Below, piece by piece: positions 27,831 through 37,162 of a stretch of DNA of 64,000 bases. This DNA is from an uncultured Burkholderiales bacterium. GTDB lineage: Bacteria > Pseudomonadota > Gammaproteobacteria > Burkholderiales > Burkholderiaceae_C. Below the pieces are notes generated by a model, which worked only from the letters and a program-made list of their open reading frames with translations, was not told the origin of the DNA and ran no database searches. Numbering within the stretch: the first letter of the stretch is position 1; every line of letters begins with the position of its first letter. Where the stretch lies: NCBI GenBank assembly GCA_903935585.1, contig CAIZSE010000084.1, positions 1 through 64,000 of the forward strand. The letters run 5' to 3'. The position numbers were made by a program, and so were the translations under genes.

Positions 27831-29099
27831 TTGACACGGGTTCTTATTCGATTTGCCGTCACATGGACAGCCCTCTGCCTGTCGGTCAGCGCCCTGGCGG
27901 CGCCCGATATCGCGCTGGTGCAGGTGATCGGACAGCGCGACCCAGCCGAGTTCAACTGCCCGAACCAGCGAACACGGGCGACGGCACAAACGCCCCGTAC
28001 CGGCGAAATGGCAGAAGCCGCTGAGGCACCCTCCCCGCTGACCCAAGGGCCAACATTTCGGGTTGATGCGAGCACCCACAAAAACATCCTGAAAATCGGC
28101 CTCTGGGGCGACAGCCACACCGCGTCAGGCACGTTTACAGACAGCTTGCTCGAGGCGCTGCGCTTGCCGCGCGCCCAAACCTACCCCAGCTTCATTGCCC
28201 CAACTTTCAACCTGAAGGGGATTCGACACCCATTGCGCCGCGCTTGTTTGAGCGAAGACTGGCAACTGGCGCTGGCCTACCGCAGCCCCACCGAAGGCCC
28301 GGAAACTTACGCCAAGTCCCTGGCCAACATCCGCACCGAAGCTGCAGGGGGATTCATGTGGCTGGACTTCCGCTACCCCGAAGCCCAAACCCGTGTGAAA
28401 TGGGCCGACATCCACTTTTCCAAGGACCAAGCCGACCGAAGCCTGGTGCTCGGCATCACCGTCGATGACGGCCCTGAAGCCATCGTCAACCTGGGGCCAT
28501 CCACCAGTCGGCGCCTGAGGGTGCAGTCCGAACAAACATTTGCGACGCTGCGGCTGCGGCTCATTGCCGGACAAATCCGCATCGACGGCATCGCCCCGGT
28601 GTACGCCGGCAAACCCCAAATCATCATGGATGTGTTCAGCATCCCGGGCGCCACCGCCAAGGGCTGGCGTGTGGTGAACACAGCCCATCTGCGCCAGCAA
28701 GACCCGCTGGGCGTGGGCTACGACGTGGTGATCTTGCAGTCAGGCACCAACGAATCGCTGGACCCGGACTTCAAGATCGGGCTTTATGAGTCGCAACTGA
28801 GCGCCAGCATCACCCGACTGAAAACCGCCTATCCCCAGGCTCGCTGCGTGCTGATCGGCCCACCAGATGCCAAACGTTCATCGAACACCCTGCGCCTGAT
28901 CAACGACAGCCAATACCGGCTGGCCAGCGCCAAGGGCTGCACCCACTGGCATTGGCAAAAAGCCATGGGTGGCCCGGGTTCAGCGCAGCGCTGGTTGACC
29001 AAAGACTGGATGCAAGCCGACCTGCTGCACCTGACGCCTGAGGGCTACACGCAAAGCGCACGAAATCTGGCGAGCATGGTGCCGATCAAGCCGCGGTGA
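27831..29099 (+). CDS. Second exported SGNH-hydrolase-like protein resembling Ape1/PatB
   Basis: A 422-residue secreted protein with a signal peptide (about 1-23, ending SVSALAAPD). The SGNH residues are in place: GDSH at 93-96 in LWGDSHTASGTFTDSLLEAL, GTN at 305-307, and D-x-x-H at 397-400 in DLLHLTPEGY. A beta-rich insert separates the first two blocks, as in its paralogue at 23163, but the lysine-rich insertion is missing. GDSHTA followed by an F-T-D-S-L helix is close to what I recall of Neisseria Ape1-type O-acetylesterases. It must start with TTG at 27831, as no ATG or GTG is in frame before the signal peptide. It is divergent from the glucosaminidase. Confidence 0.72.
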   Translation: MTRVLIRFAVTWTALCLSVSALAAPDIALVQVIGQRDPAEFNCPNQRTRATAQTPRTGEMAEAAEAPSPLTQGPTFRVDASTHKNILKIGLWGDSHTASGTFTDSLLEALRLPRAQTYPSFIAPTFNLKGIRHPLRRACLSEDWQLALAYRSPTEGPETYAKSLANIRTEAAGGFMWLDFRYPEAQTRVKWADIHFSKDQADRSLVLGITVDDGPEAIVNLGPSTSRRLRVQSEQTFATLRLRLIAGQIRIDGIAPVYAGKPQIIMDVFSIPGATAKGWRVVNTAHLRQQDPLGVGYDVVILQSGTNESLDPDFKIGLYESQLSASITRLKTAYPQARCVLIGPPDAKRSSNTLRLINDSQYRLASAKGCTHWHWQKAMGGPGSAQRWLTKDWMQADLLHLTPEGYTQSARNLASMVPIKPR

Positions 29100-29109
29100 A
29101 GCGGTTGGC

Positions 29110-29133
29110 TGAACTTGGCGGCAAGCCAGTTCA
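29110..29133. terminator. Possible bidirectional terminator hairpin between convergent genes
   Basis: TGAACTTGGC (29110-29119) pairs with GCCAGTTCA (29125-29133) with one bulged base and the loop GGCAA. It lies between the second SGNH stop and the arfB stop, and includes the arfB stop codon. No clear T-run follows on either side, so termination is uncertain. Confidence 0.35.
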
Positions 29134-29538
29134 AATATCCGCGTCGTTTCGCCGCTTGGCTTTCAGGCGCGACTGCATCGCCTTGCCCTCCAGCCGCCTT
29201 TGCACCGAGCCATAAGTGGGCTTGGTGGCTTTGCGGGGTTTGGGCGGTTTGGCATACAGGTCCAGCGTTTCATAAAGGCGCGCCCAGGCATCCACCCGAT
29301 TGGCTTCTTGCGTGCGGTGGCGCTGGGCCTTGAGGATGAAAACGCCCTCTTGCGTCAGGCGGCTGTCGCCCGATTGCAGCCAGCGCTGCTTGACATCGTC
29401 GGGCAAAGACGAGCCTGCCACGTCAAAGCGCAGCTGGATGGCACTGGAGACCTTGTTGACGTTTTGCCCCCCCGGGCCTTGCGCCCGGATGGCGCTCAGC
29501 TCTACTTCACTGTCGTCGATGTGCAGCGCGTGTTTCAT
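29131..29538 (-). CDS. arfB: Alternative ribosome-rescue peptidyl-tRNA hydrolase ArfB
   Basis: ArfB (YaeJ) enters the empty A site of stalled ribosomes and hydrolyses peptidyl-tRNA. The 135-residue protein has the catalytic GGQ in RAQGPGGQNVNKVSSAIQLRFD and the basic C-terminal tail needed to occupy the mRNA channel (KPPKPRKATKPTYGSVQRRLEGK, then SRLKAKRRND). The start is the ATG at 29538, which gives the family length of about 140. A longer upstream ORF is unlikely to be used. It is the last gene of a minus-strand run that begins with the nuo operon. Confidence 0.93.
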   Translation of the reverse strand: MKHALHIDDSEVELSAIRAQGPGGQNVNKVSSAIQLRFDVAGSSLPDDVKQRWLQSGDSRLTQEGVFILKAQRHRTQEANRVDAWARLYETLDLYAKPPKPRKATKPTYGSVQRRLEGKAMQSRLKAKRRNDADI

Positions 29539-29621
29539 CAGGTTTTTGTCTCTTTCATGGATGGCGAGTTCAGGCACACGCTCACGCCGGCCCACCAGGC
29601 CACTGGGTCTGAGATCTGCCC

Positions 29622-30161
29622 TTATTGCAGCGGGCCCTTGAGGTTTTCCGGGATGGGCAAGGGCATGACCTCAATGCCTTCTTCGATCAGCGCTTCGGTT
29701 TCTTCGCGCGTGGCCTGGCCCCGGATGTTGCGCTCTTCGCGCTCGCCGTAATGGATCTTGCGGGCTTCTTCAGCAAACTGTGGCCCCACGTCTTCGGTGT
29801 TGGCCATGACGTGGCGCACCATGTTCAGCATGGCCGCTTGCATTTGCGCCAATCGGCCGGGGTTCAAAGACAGATCGGAGCTGCTCAGCGCGGCCGTTCG
29901 GTCTGAAGGGGCTTGTGCATCACCTGTCGGTGCGGGTCCTGGCGCGGCGACCAAGCCTTCGGTCTGACCTGCCGGCAAAGCCGGGGCTGCGCCGTGCCCC
30001 AGGTTCAATCGGGGCGCCGAGAGCATCTTGACAATGTCACTGTCGTTGCACACCGGGCACGTGACCAAGCCCCGCGCACGCTGTGCGTCGTAATCGTCTT
30101 GCGAGCCAAACCAGCCTTCAAAGCTGTGGCCCTGCGTACATTGAAGGTCCAGGACTTTCAT
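29622..30161 (-). CDS. DUF1178 family protein
   Basis: A 179-residue DUF1178 protein. The N-terminal zinc-ribbon-like part has MKVLDLQCTQGHSFEGWFGS, with a following TCPVCNDSDIVKMLSAPRLN. A low-complexity alanine/proline linker (about 60-95) precedes the helical C-terminal region (HVMANTEDVGPQFAEEARKIHYGE), which is strongly conserved in the family. Function is unknown. The ATG at 30161 is fixed by homology. It lies 11 bases after the Nudix gene, so the two are co-transcribed. Confidence 0.9.
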   Translation of the reverse strand: MKVLDLQCTQGHSFEGWFGSQDDYDAQRARGLVTCPVCNDSDIVKMLSAPRLNLGHGAAPALPAGQTEGLVAAPGPAPTGDAQAPSDRTAALSSSDLSLNPGRLAQMQAAMLNMVRHVMANTEDVGPQFAEEARKIHYGEREERNIRGQATREETEALIEEGIEVMPLPIPENLKGPLQ

Positions 30162-30172
30162 GGGCTTGTGTT

Positions 30173-30757
30173 TCAGGACAGGGTTTGCCAGCTTACCGGC
30201 CAATGGCCTGCCAGCATATTTTGCAACCAAAGTGCGCCGGTGAGGGTTTTGCCATCGGTCACTTGCCCGTCCCGGCACCAGGCCATCAGTTGTTCCGGCG
30301 TGGCGGTGAAAACGTCCAGAAATTCTCCGGCGTCCAGTTGCCGCTGGCCCAAAGTCAACTCTTGTGCAAACCAGATTTCGATCACTTCGGTGGAGTACGA
30401 GATCACCGGATGCAAAATCCCTGCCCGCGCCCACTGCCGGGCGGTGTAGCCGGTTTCTTCCATCAATTCACGCTGAGCACACAGCAAGGGGTCCTCGCCC
30501 GGATTAAGCTTGCCCGCCGGAAATTCGATCATCACTTGCGCCACGGGATAGCGGTATTGGCGCTCAAGGACCAGGCGCAAACCATGGGGCGTGTGCAGCA
30601 TCGCAATGACCATCACCGCGCCCGGATGAACCACATACTCACGGGTGGCCAGGCTTTGGTCTGGCAAGCGAACGGTATCGCGAAAGGCGTGCAAGAAGTT
30701 GCCGTGCAGCAATTCTTCGTGACTGACCGTGTGCTCGATCAGGTGCTCGTCAGACAT
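30173..30757 (-). CDS. Nudix hydrolase, ADP-ribose pyrophosphatase type
   Basis: A 194-residue Nudix enzyme, probably cleaving ADP-ribose or a related nucleoside diphosphate sugar. The Nudix box is perfect: G-x5-E-x7-REUxEExGU in GKLNPGEDPLLCAQRELMEETGY. It is preceded by LVLERQYRYPVAQVMIEFPAG, the R-Y-P-V feature of ADP-ribose pyrophosphatases. The start is the ATG at 30757 (MSDEHLIEHTVSHEELLHG). It sits between DUF2818 and DUF1178 downstream of nuoN, an arrangement I know from Burkholderiales. Confidence 0.9.
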   Translation of the reverse strand: MSDEHLIEHTVSHEELLHGNFLHAFRDTVRLPDQSLATREYVVHPGAVMVIAMLHTPHGLRLVLERQYRYPVAQVMIEFPAGKLNPGEDPLLCAQRELMEETGYTARQWARAGILHPVISYSTEVIEIWFAQELTLGQRQLDAGEFLDVFTATPEQLMAWCRDGQVTDGKTLTGALWLQNMLAGHWPVSWQTLS

Positions 30758-30785
30758 GGCAATGGATGTGAAAACCGGGAATCGG

Positions 30786-31088
30786 TCAATGCTTGCGGTG
30801 CATGAGGTAGCGGTAAACAAAACCGGGGAACGCCAGCGTCACAAACATGGTGCCTGTGACCGCATAAAACTCCCAGCCTTGTGGCGCGATCTGGCCGGCA
30901 TGGCTTTCAAGCGCAAGGCCAACACCGCCCACCACAAAATACAGCGCCACCAGTTCAACGAGTCGCCAAACCAGGGGCTTGGAGATGCGCTGAGGACCCA
31001 CCAGCAAAATGCGCTGATTGGCAAACGGCAAGTTGGCCGCCAGCAAGGCCAGCACCACCAAAAAGCCGATTTGCGCAGAAGTGGACAT
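30786..31088 (-). CDS. DUF2818 family small membrane protein
   Basis: A 100-residue protein with three predicted membrane segments (about 7-23, 41-59 and 71-93) and a short basic tail (YRYLMHRKH). Family DUF2818 is found mainly in betaproteobacteria directly after nuoN. Here it begins 16 bases after the nuoN stop and is in the nuo operon. No function is known; a role as an accessory or assembly factor of complex I is inference from position. Confidence 0.88.
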   Translation of the reverse strand: MSTSAQIGFLVVLALLAANLPFANQRILLVGPQRISKPLVWRLVELVALYFVVGGVGLALESHAGQIAPQGWEFYAVTGTMFVTLAFPGFVYRYLMHRKH

Positions 31089-31104
31089 GGCCTGACAACG
31101 CCGA

Positions 31105-32592
31105 TCAGATGGCCAGCATGCGGGCGATGGCGTCTGCGCACAGCGCCATCAAGGCACCCGGCACGATGCCCAACACCAAAACCAGCAAGCCGTTCACAGA
31201 CAAGACCGCGCGCACATCCAGTGTGGCAGACACGGTGGTGGCGGTCACGGGCTCGTCAAAGTACATGACCTTGACCACGCGCAGGTAATAGAAAGCACCG
31301 ATCAGCGACATCAGCACGGCATAGATTGCCAGACCCAGATAAAAGCCCTGACCCGAGACAATCAGCGACTGCAGCACGGACAGCTTGGCATAAAAGCCCA
31401 CCATCGGCGGAATGCCCGCCATGGAGAACAGGCAAATCGCCATCACGCCGGCATACAGCGGGCTGCGCTGGTTGAGACCTGCCAGGTCGGTGATTTCTTC
31501 GCTTTCAAAACCTTGGCGAGCCAACAACATGATCACGCCGAAGCTGGCCAGGGTGGTCAGCACGTAAGACACCATGTAGAACATGGCCGAGCTGTAGGCG
31601 TTGGCAGCCAATGTGGTTTGACCGTTGATGACACCGGCCACAAAGCCCAGCAACACGAAACCCATTTGTGCGATGGTCGAGTAGGCCAGCATGCGCTTGA
31701 GATTGGTCTGTGCAATGGCGGCCAGGTTGCCGACAGCCAGCGAGGCAATGGCCAGGAAGGCCAACATTTGCTGCCAGTCAAACGCCAGCGGCAACAAGCC
31801 CTCGACCAGCAAACGGACCATGATGGCGAAGGCGGCCAGCTTGGGAGCGCCACCGATCATGAGGGTCGCGGCAGTTGGCGCGCCTTGGTAGACGTCGGGG
31901 ATCCACATGTGGAAAGGCACAGCCCCTATTTTGAAGGCCAGTCCGGAAACGATGAACACCAGACCGAACACCAACACCTGGTGGTTGACCTGACCCGTCT
32001 GAATGGCCTTGAAGACTGCTGACAATTCGAGACTGCCCGTGGCACCGTACATCATGGACATGCCATACAGCAAGAAGCCCGAAGCCATGGCACCGAGTAC
32101 AAAGTACTTCATGGCAGCTTCGGTGGCCTGGGTGTGGTCACGGCGCAGCGCGACCAGGGCATAGCTGGACAAAGTGAGCAGCTCAAGGCCCAGGTAAATC
32201 ACGATGAAGTTCTGACCCGAGATCATGAAGCTCATGCCCAGCAAGGCAAACATGCTCAGGCTGAAAAGCTCTCCGCCACGCAGCATGTCGCGGTCAGCCG
32301 CATAAGGGCGCGAATACACCAAGGTCACCATCACGGCAATGGTGGCAAAGCACTTGAGCCAGTGGCCCATCGGGTCGCTGACCACCAGACGACCGAAACC
32401 ATAAAGCGTCTGGCCGGCATCGGCGTACATGGCGTGCAACCAGGCCACGCCGCCCAAGGACAACAAGGTCATGACATAGGTGGCCGTGCGCTTGGGGCTT
32501 TTCACGAAGAGGTCAACCAGCGCAATCACGCAGGCCATGACCAGCAACACGATCTCCGGATAAACCGTCATCCAGCTGGAGTTGTCAATCAT
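31105..32592 (-). CDS. nuoN: NADH-quinone oxidoreductase subunit N
   Basis: One of the three antiporter-like, proton-pumping membrane subunits of complex I. The 495-residue protein has about 14 hydrophobic helices. It shows the conserved GLELLTLSSYALVA segment with the helix-5 glutamate, the discontinuous-helix lysine region near KIGAVPFHMWIPDVYQGAPT, and the AYSTIAQMGFVLLG motif. It is the last nuo gene, 50 bases after nuoM. Confidence 0.98.
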   Translation of the reverse strand: MIDNSSWMTVYPEIVLLVMACVIALVDLFVKSPKRTATYVMTLLSLGGVAWLHAMYADAGQTLYGFGRLVVSDPMGHWLKCFATIAVMVTLVYSRPYAADRDMLRGGELFSLSMFALLGMSFMISGQNFIVIYLGLELLTLSSYALVALRRDHTQATEAAMKYFVLGAMASGFLLYGMSMMYGATGSLELSAVFKAIQTGQVNHQVLVFGLVFIVSGLAFKIGAVPFHMWIPDVYQGAPTAATLMIGGAPKLAAFAIMVRLLVEGLLPLAFDWQQMLAFLAIASLAVGNLAAIAQTNLKRMLAYSTIAQMGFVLLGFVAGVINGQTTLAANAYSSAMFYMVSYVLTTLASFGVIMLLARQGFESEEITDLAGLNQRSPLYAGVMAICLFSMAGIPPMVGFYAKLSVLQSLIVSGQGFYLGLAIYAVLMSLIGAFYYLRVVKVMYFDEPVTATTVSATLDVRAVLSVNGLLVLVLGIVPGALMALCADAIARMLAI

Positions 32593-32642
32593 GTGTGTTC
32601 TCTCAATTCTTCAAATCAGGCTAAACGTTCCGTGCCTGCTGC

Positions 32643-34118
32643 TCAAGGCAGCTTGGACAGGGCCACATGCTTGAGCAAGTCGGCGACCGAGGTGTCCATC
32701 ACATCGGTAAAGGGTTTGGGGTACACGCCCATGTAGAGCACCGCTGCAGCCAGCAAGGCCAGCATCAGGAACTCACGGCTGTTGATGTCGACCAAGGCCT
32801 TGACGTCTTCATTGGCCACAGGGCCAAGGTAAACGCGCTTGTACATCCACAAGGTGTAGGCGGCACCAAAAATCAAGGCTGAAGCCGACAGCACGCCAAT
32901 CCAGAAATTGAACTTCACGGCACCCAGGATGACCATCCACTCGCCCACAAAACCGGCTGTGCCTGGCAAACCGCAGTTGGCCATGGCAAAGAACAGTGCA
33001 AACGCCGCAAACTTGGGCATGGTGTTGACCACACCGCCGTAGCTGGCGATCTCTCGCGAATGCACGCGGTCGTAGAGCACCCCGATCGACAAGAACATCG
33101 CGGCAGACACAAAACCGTGGGCGATCATTTGCACAATGCCGCCCGATACGCCCAGCGGATTGAAGATGAAGAAACCCAGGGTCACAAAACCCATGTGCGC
33201 GACCGATGAATAAGCCACCAGCTTTTTCATGTCTTGCTGCACCATCGCCACCAGCCCCACGTAGACCACGGCCACCAAGGACAACACGATGATGAGCATG
33301 CCCCACTCACGCGCCGCATCGGGTGCGATGGGCATTGAGAAGCGCAAGAAGCCATAAGCGCCCAGCTTGAGCATGATCGCCGCCAACACGGCCGAGCCGC
33401 CTGTGGGCGCTTCGACGTGCACATCGGGCAACCAGGTGTGGACTGGCCACATCGGGACCTTCACGGCAAAGGCTGCAAAAAAAGCAAAGAACAACAAGGT
33501 TTGAACCGTGCCCGATAAAGGCAGTTGATGCCAGGCCAGGATGTCAAAGCTGCCGTTGGATGCGGTGTACAGGTAAATCAGCGCCACCAGCATCAGCAAG
33601 GAGCCGAGCAAGGTGTACAGGAAAAACTTGAACGCGGCGTAAATTTTGTTCGGGCCGCCCCAGATGCCGATGATCAGGTACATCGGGATCAAGGTGGCCT
33701 CAAAGAAGACGTAGAACAAGATGCCGTCCAGGGCACTGAACACGCCAATCATCAGACCCGACAGGATCAGAAAGGCGGCCATGTACTGGTTCACTTTGCG
33801 GGTGATGACTTCCCAGCCCGCAATGACCACGATCACGTTGATGAAAGCGGTCAGCAGCACAAGCCACAGTGAAATGCCGTCCAGCCCCAGGTGGTAGTGC
33901 ACATTGAAGCGCTCAATCCAGGATGCTTTTTCGACAAACTGCATGGCCGAAGTGCCGAGCTCAAAGCCCGCATACAGCGGCAGTGTGACCAGGAAACTGG
34001 CGATCGAGCCGACGAGTGCAAACCAGCGCACGGCGCGGGCTTGGCTGTCATGACCGAGGGCCAGCAAGACGACGCCGAAAGCAATCGGCGTCCAGATGGC
34101 AAGGCTTAACAATCCCAT
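32643..34118 (-). CDS. nuoM: NADH-quinone oxidoreductase subunit M
   Basis: Antiporter-like membrane subunit of complex I, 491 residues and about 14 helices. It has the FYVFFEATLIPMYLIIG segment with the essential glutamate, KVPMWPVHTWLPDVHVEAPTGGS around the discontinuous helix, and AYSSVAHMGFVTLG. It starts 22 bases after nuoL. Confidence 0.98.
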   Translation of the reverse strand: MGLLSLAIWTPIAFGVVLLALGHDSQARAVRWFALVGSIASFLVTLPLYAGFELGTSAMQFVEKASWIERFNVHYHLGLDGISLWLVLLTAFINVIVVIAGWEVITRKVNQYMAAFLILSGLMIGVFSALDGILFYVFFEATLIPMYLIIGIWGGPNKIYAAFKFFLYTLLGSLLMLVALIYLYTASNGSFDILAWHQLPLSGTVQTLLFFAFFAAFAVKVPMWPVHTWLPDVHVEAPTGGSAVLAAIMLKLGAYGFLRFSMPIAPDAAREWGMLIIVLSLVAVVYVGLVAMVQQDMKKLVAYSSVAHMGFVTLGFFIFNPLGVSGGIVQMIAHGFVSAAMFLSIGVLYDRVHSREIASYGGVVNTMPKFAAFALFFAMANCGLPGTAGFVGEWMVILGAVKFNFWIGVLSASALIFGAAYTLWMYKRVYLGPVANEDVKALVDINSREFLMLALLAAAVLYMGVYPKPFTDVMDTSVADLLKHVALSKLP

Positions 34119-34140
34119 TTTTATTTTGTCCTCAAAACCG

Positions 34141-36171
34141 TTAAGCGAGCCAGACGAAATACGTCATCAGCACGAACACACCCAGGATCATGACCAGGGC
34201 GTAGTGGTACAAGAAACCGGACTGGAACCAGCGCACCACGCCGGACACCTTGCCCACAAGTTTCCACGAGCCATTGACCAGCAAGCCGTCGATGATGGCG
34301 CGGTCGCCCACTTTCCACAGACCCAGACCCAAACCACGGGCCCCTTTGGCCAGGATGTTTTCGTTGATCCAGTCCATGTAGTATTTGTTCTCCATGACCA
34401 CGATCAGAGGGCGCAAGGCGCGGGCAAAGAAGGCAGGAACCTTGGGATTGATCAGGTACATGTACCAAGCCGTCACCACACCCGCCAGGGCCAGCCAGAA
34501 CGGCGCAGTGCTCAGGCCATGCAAAGCCATGGCCACCGGGCCGTGGAAGGATTCGGCCAGCTCTTTCATGGCGGGGTGCTTGACCGCGTCAATGAAGATC
34601 GAGTCCTTGAAGAACTCGCCATACAGCATGGGCTGAATGGTCATGAAGCCGATCACCACAGACGGGATCGCCAGCAGAACGAGCGGCACCGTCACCACCC
34701 AGGGTGACTCGTGAGGCTTGCTGTCGTGCCCATGCTCATCGTGGCCATGGTGTTCGTCGTGGTGTGCATCCGGATTTTGGTCGTAACGCTCTTTGCCGTG
34801 GAAAACCAGGAAATACATGCGGAACGAGTAGAAGGCCGTTACAAAGACACCCGCCAACACGGCGAAGTTGGCAAAGCCAGCGGCCGGAAGCTGGCTCAGG
34901 TGCACGGCTTCGATGATGCTGTCCTTGGAGTAAAACCCCGAGAACAAAGGCGTGCCGATCAAGGCCAACGAGCCCAAGAGCGACGTGATCCAAGTGATGG
35001 GCATGTACTTGCGCACGCCACCCATCCAGCGGATGTCCTGGTTGTGGTGCATGCCCATGATGACCGAACCCGCACCCAGAAACAGCAAGGCCTTGAAGAA
35101 GGCGTGCGTCATCAGGTGGAAGACCGCGACCGAGTAGGCCGATGCCCCCAAAGCCACCGTCATGTAACCGAGTTGGGACAAGGTGGAATAAGCCACCACG
35201 CGCTTGATGTCGTTTTGGATGATGCCCAGGAAACCCATGAACAGGGCCGTGATGGCACCGATCACCATGATGAAGTTCAAAGCTGCTTGAGACAACTCGA
35301 ACAAGGGGGACATGCGGGCCACCATGAAGATACCCGCCGTCACCATGGTGGCTGCGTGGATCAAAGCGGAGATGGGTGTCGGGCCTTCCATCGAGTCAGG
35401 CAACCAGACATGCAACGGAAACTGGGCCGACTTGCCCATCGCGCCGATGAACAGGCAAATGCAGATCACGGTGATCAGCATGCTGTCCAAACCGAATATG
35501 TACCAAGGGAAGTTGATGGCGGCCAGCTCGTTGGCCTTGGCAAACAGCTCGGTGTAGTTGAGCGTGCCGGTGTACGCCACGATCAGGCCAATGCCCAGGA
35601 TGAAACCAAAGTCACCGACACGGTTGACCAGAAAGGCCTTCATGTTGGCAAATATGGCGGTCGGCTTGTTGTACCAAAAACCGATCAGCAAGTAAGACAC
35701 CAAGCCCACGGCTTCCCAACCGAAGAACAGCTGCAGCAAGTTGTTGCTCATCACCAGCATCAGCATGGAGAAGGTGAACAGCGAGATGTAGGCAAAAAAG
35801 CGGTTGTAGCCTTCGTCCTCTTCCATGTAGCCGATCGTGTAAATGTGCACCATCAGGGACACAAAGGTCACCACGCACATCATCATGGCGGTGATGCCAT
35901 CGATCAAAAAACCGACTTCCATTTTGAGACCACCCACCACCATCCAGGTGTAGAGGGTCTCGTTGAAGCGGGCACCGTCGATGACACTTTTGAGCGTCAT
36001 GGCCGACAGGATGAACGCCACCAGCACACCCAGAATGGTCAGGGTATGTGACAGGCGGCGGCCGATCCAGTTGCCACCAAATTGGGTGCCAAAAACACCC
36101 GCCAATAGTGCGCCTGCCAGAGGTGCGAGTGGCACGGCCAGCAGTGTGCTTGCGTTAAGGGTTTGACTCAT
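34141..36171 (-). CDS. nuoL: NADH-quinone oxidoreductase subunit L
   Basis: The distal antiporter-like subunit of complex I, whose long lateral helix runs along the membrane arm. The 676-residue protein has LFFGWEAVGLVSYLLIGFWY, SAQFPLHVWLPDSMEGPTPISALIHAATMVTAG and AYSTLSQLGYMTVALG. A histidine-rich cytoplasmic or periplasmic loop (DAHHDEHHGHDEHGHDSKPHE, about 505-525) occurs before the lateral helix; such loops are common in beta/gamma NuoL and could bind metal. The ATG at 36171 (MSQTLNAS) is chosen over upstream in-frame codons that would overlap nuoK. Confidence 0.98.
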   Translation of the reverse strand: MSQTLNASTLLAVPLAPLAGALLAGVFGTQFGGNWIGRRLSHTLTILGVLVAFILSAMTLKSVIDGARFNETLYTWMVVGGLKMEVGFLIDGITAMMMCVVTFVSLMVHIYTIGYMEEDEGYNRFFAYISLFTFSMLMLVMSNNLLQLFFGWEAVGLVSYLLIGFWYNKPTAIFANMKAFLVNRVGDFGFILGIGLIVAYTGTLNYTELFAKANELAAINFPWYIFGLDSMLITVICICLFIGAMGKSAQFPLHVWLPDSMEGPTPISALIHAATMVTAGIFMVARMSPLFELSQAALNFIMVIGAITALFMGFLGIIQNDIKRVVAYSTLSQLGYMTVALGASAYSVAVFHLMTHAFFKALLFLGAGSVIMGMHHNQDIRWMGGVRKYMPITWITSLLGSLALIGTPLFSGFYSKDSIIEAVHLSQLPAAGFANFAVLAGVFVTAFYSFRMYFLVFHGKERYDQNPDAHHDEHHGHDEHGHDSKPHESPWVVTVPLVLLAIPSVVIGFMTIQPMLYGEFFKDSIFIDAVKHPAMKELAESFHGPVAMALHGLSTAPFWLALAGVVTAWYMYLINPKVPAFFARALRPLIVVMENKYYMDWINENILAKGARGLGLGLWKVGDRAIIDGLLVNGSWKLVGKVSGVVRWFQSGFLYHYALVMILGVFVLMTYFVWLA

Positions 36172-36178
36172 ATTCTTG

Positions 36179-36490
36179 TTAACCCTTGAGCGAATTGAGT
36201 TCGTCGACGTTGATGTTGTTCTTGTTGCGGAACAACAGCACAAGAATCGCCAGACCAATGGCCGACTCGGCCGCTGCAACGGTCAGGATGAAGAACACGA
36301 ACACTTGTCCGTGCATGTCACCCAGGTAGTGCGAAAAAGCCACGAAGTTCATGTTCACGGCCAGCAGCATCAGTTCAATGGCCATGAGCAAGATGATCAG
36401 GTTCTTGCGGTTCAAAAAGATGCCGATCACGGCCAATGCAAAAAGCATCGCGCCAAGTGCCAGGAAGTGTCCCAGGGTCAATGTCATCAT
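36179..36490 (-). CDS. nuoK: NADH-quinone oxidoreductase subunit K
   Basis: Small three-helix membrane subunit of complex I, 103 residues. The two glutamates of the proton path are in [12 protein letters not shown] and [13 protein letters not shown]. Its ATG overlaps the nuoJ stop (ATGA). Confidence 0.98.
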   Translation of the reverse strand: MMTLTLGHFLALGAMLFALAVIGIFLNRKNLIILLMAIELMLLAVNMNFVAFSHYLGDMHGQVFVFFILTVAAAESAIGLAILVLLFRNKNNINVDELNSLKG

Positions 36491-37125
36491 TTGCTTTCCT
36501 CCGCAGCCGTTGCGACAGGCGCAGGTGCCTCTTGGGTGGGGGCCATCTTGACCAGCTGCATGCGGTCGGATGCACGCACCCGAACCTGAAGGGACGGGTC
36601 AATGGCCTTGCTGTCCTTGCGCTCGCGCAAGGTCAGGGCAATCGCCGCGATCATGGCCACCAGCAAAATGGCTGCAGCGATCTGAATGGGCATCAGGTAC
36701 TCGGTGTACAGCAGGATGCCCAAGGCTTTGCTGTTGTCGACGGGCACAGCACCGGCAGCCATGACAGGCGCTTTGGCCAGGCGAAAACCTGACAGCAGTA
36801 CGGCGGCCATTTCAAGCGCTACGACCGCCCCCAGCGTTGCGGCCAGCGGGAAGTTTTTCCAGAAACCCTTGCGCATGGTGTCGATGTTGATGTCCAGCAT
36901 CATCACCACAAACAGGAAGAGCACCATCACCGCACCCAGGTAGACCAGCACCAGCACGATGGCCAGGAATTCGGCATTCAGCAGCAGCCAGATGGCCGCG
37001 GCTTGCGAGAAGGTGAGCATGAGAAAAAGCACCGCATGCACAGGGTTGCGCGCAGTGACAACCCGGAAGGCTGAAAACAGCAGCACCACCGAGAAGAGGT
37101 AGAAGAAACCGGTCTTGACGTCCAT
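36487..37125 (-). CDS. nuoJ: NADH-quinone oxidoreductase subunit J
   Basis: Five-helix membrane subunit of complex I, 212 residues. Conserved features are [13 protein letters not shown] and [26 protein letters not shown], the latter covering the pi-bulge helix. The C-terminus is longer than usual and polar, ending in an alanine/proline stretch. It overlaps nuoK by four bases. Confidence 0.97.
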   Translation of the reverse strand: MDVKTGFFYLFSVVLLFSAFRVVTARNPVHAVLFLMLTFSQAAAIWLLLNAEFLAIVLVLVYLGAVMVLFLFVVMMLDINIDTMRKGFWKNFPLAATLGAVVALEMAAVLLSGFRLAKAPVMAAGAVPVDNSKALGILLYTEYLMPIQIAAAILLVAMIAAIALTLRERKDSKAIDPSLQVRVRASDRMQLVKMAPTQEAPAPVATAAEESK

Positions 37126-37162
37126 AGGTCTGTCTTTTTAAATGTTCAGGACTGGGCTGCGT

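Noticed and set aside
34711-36051. Long plus-strand frame rich in His, Gln and Asp opposite nuoL
   Set aside because: It is the antisense shadow of nuoL in GC-rich DNA, with the biased composition typical of such shadows. Similar long antisense frames lie opposite eno, pnp, nuoG and nuoD.
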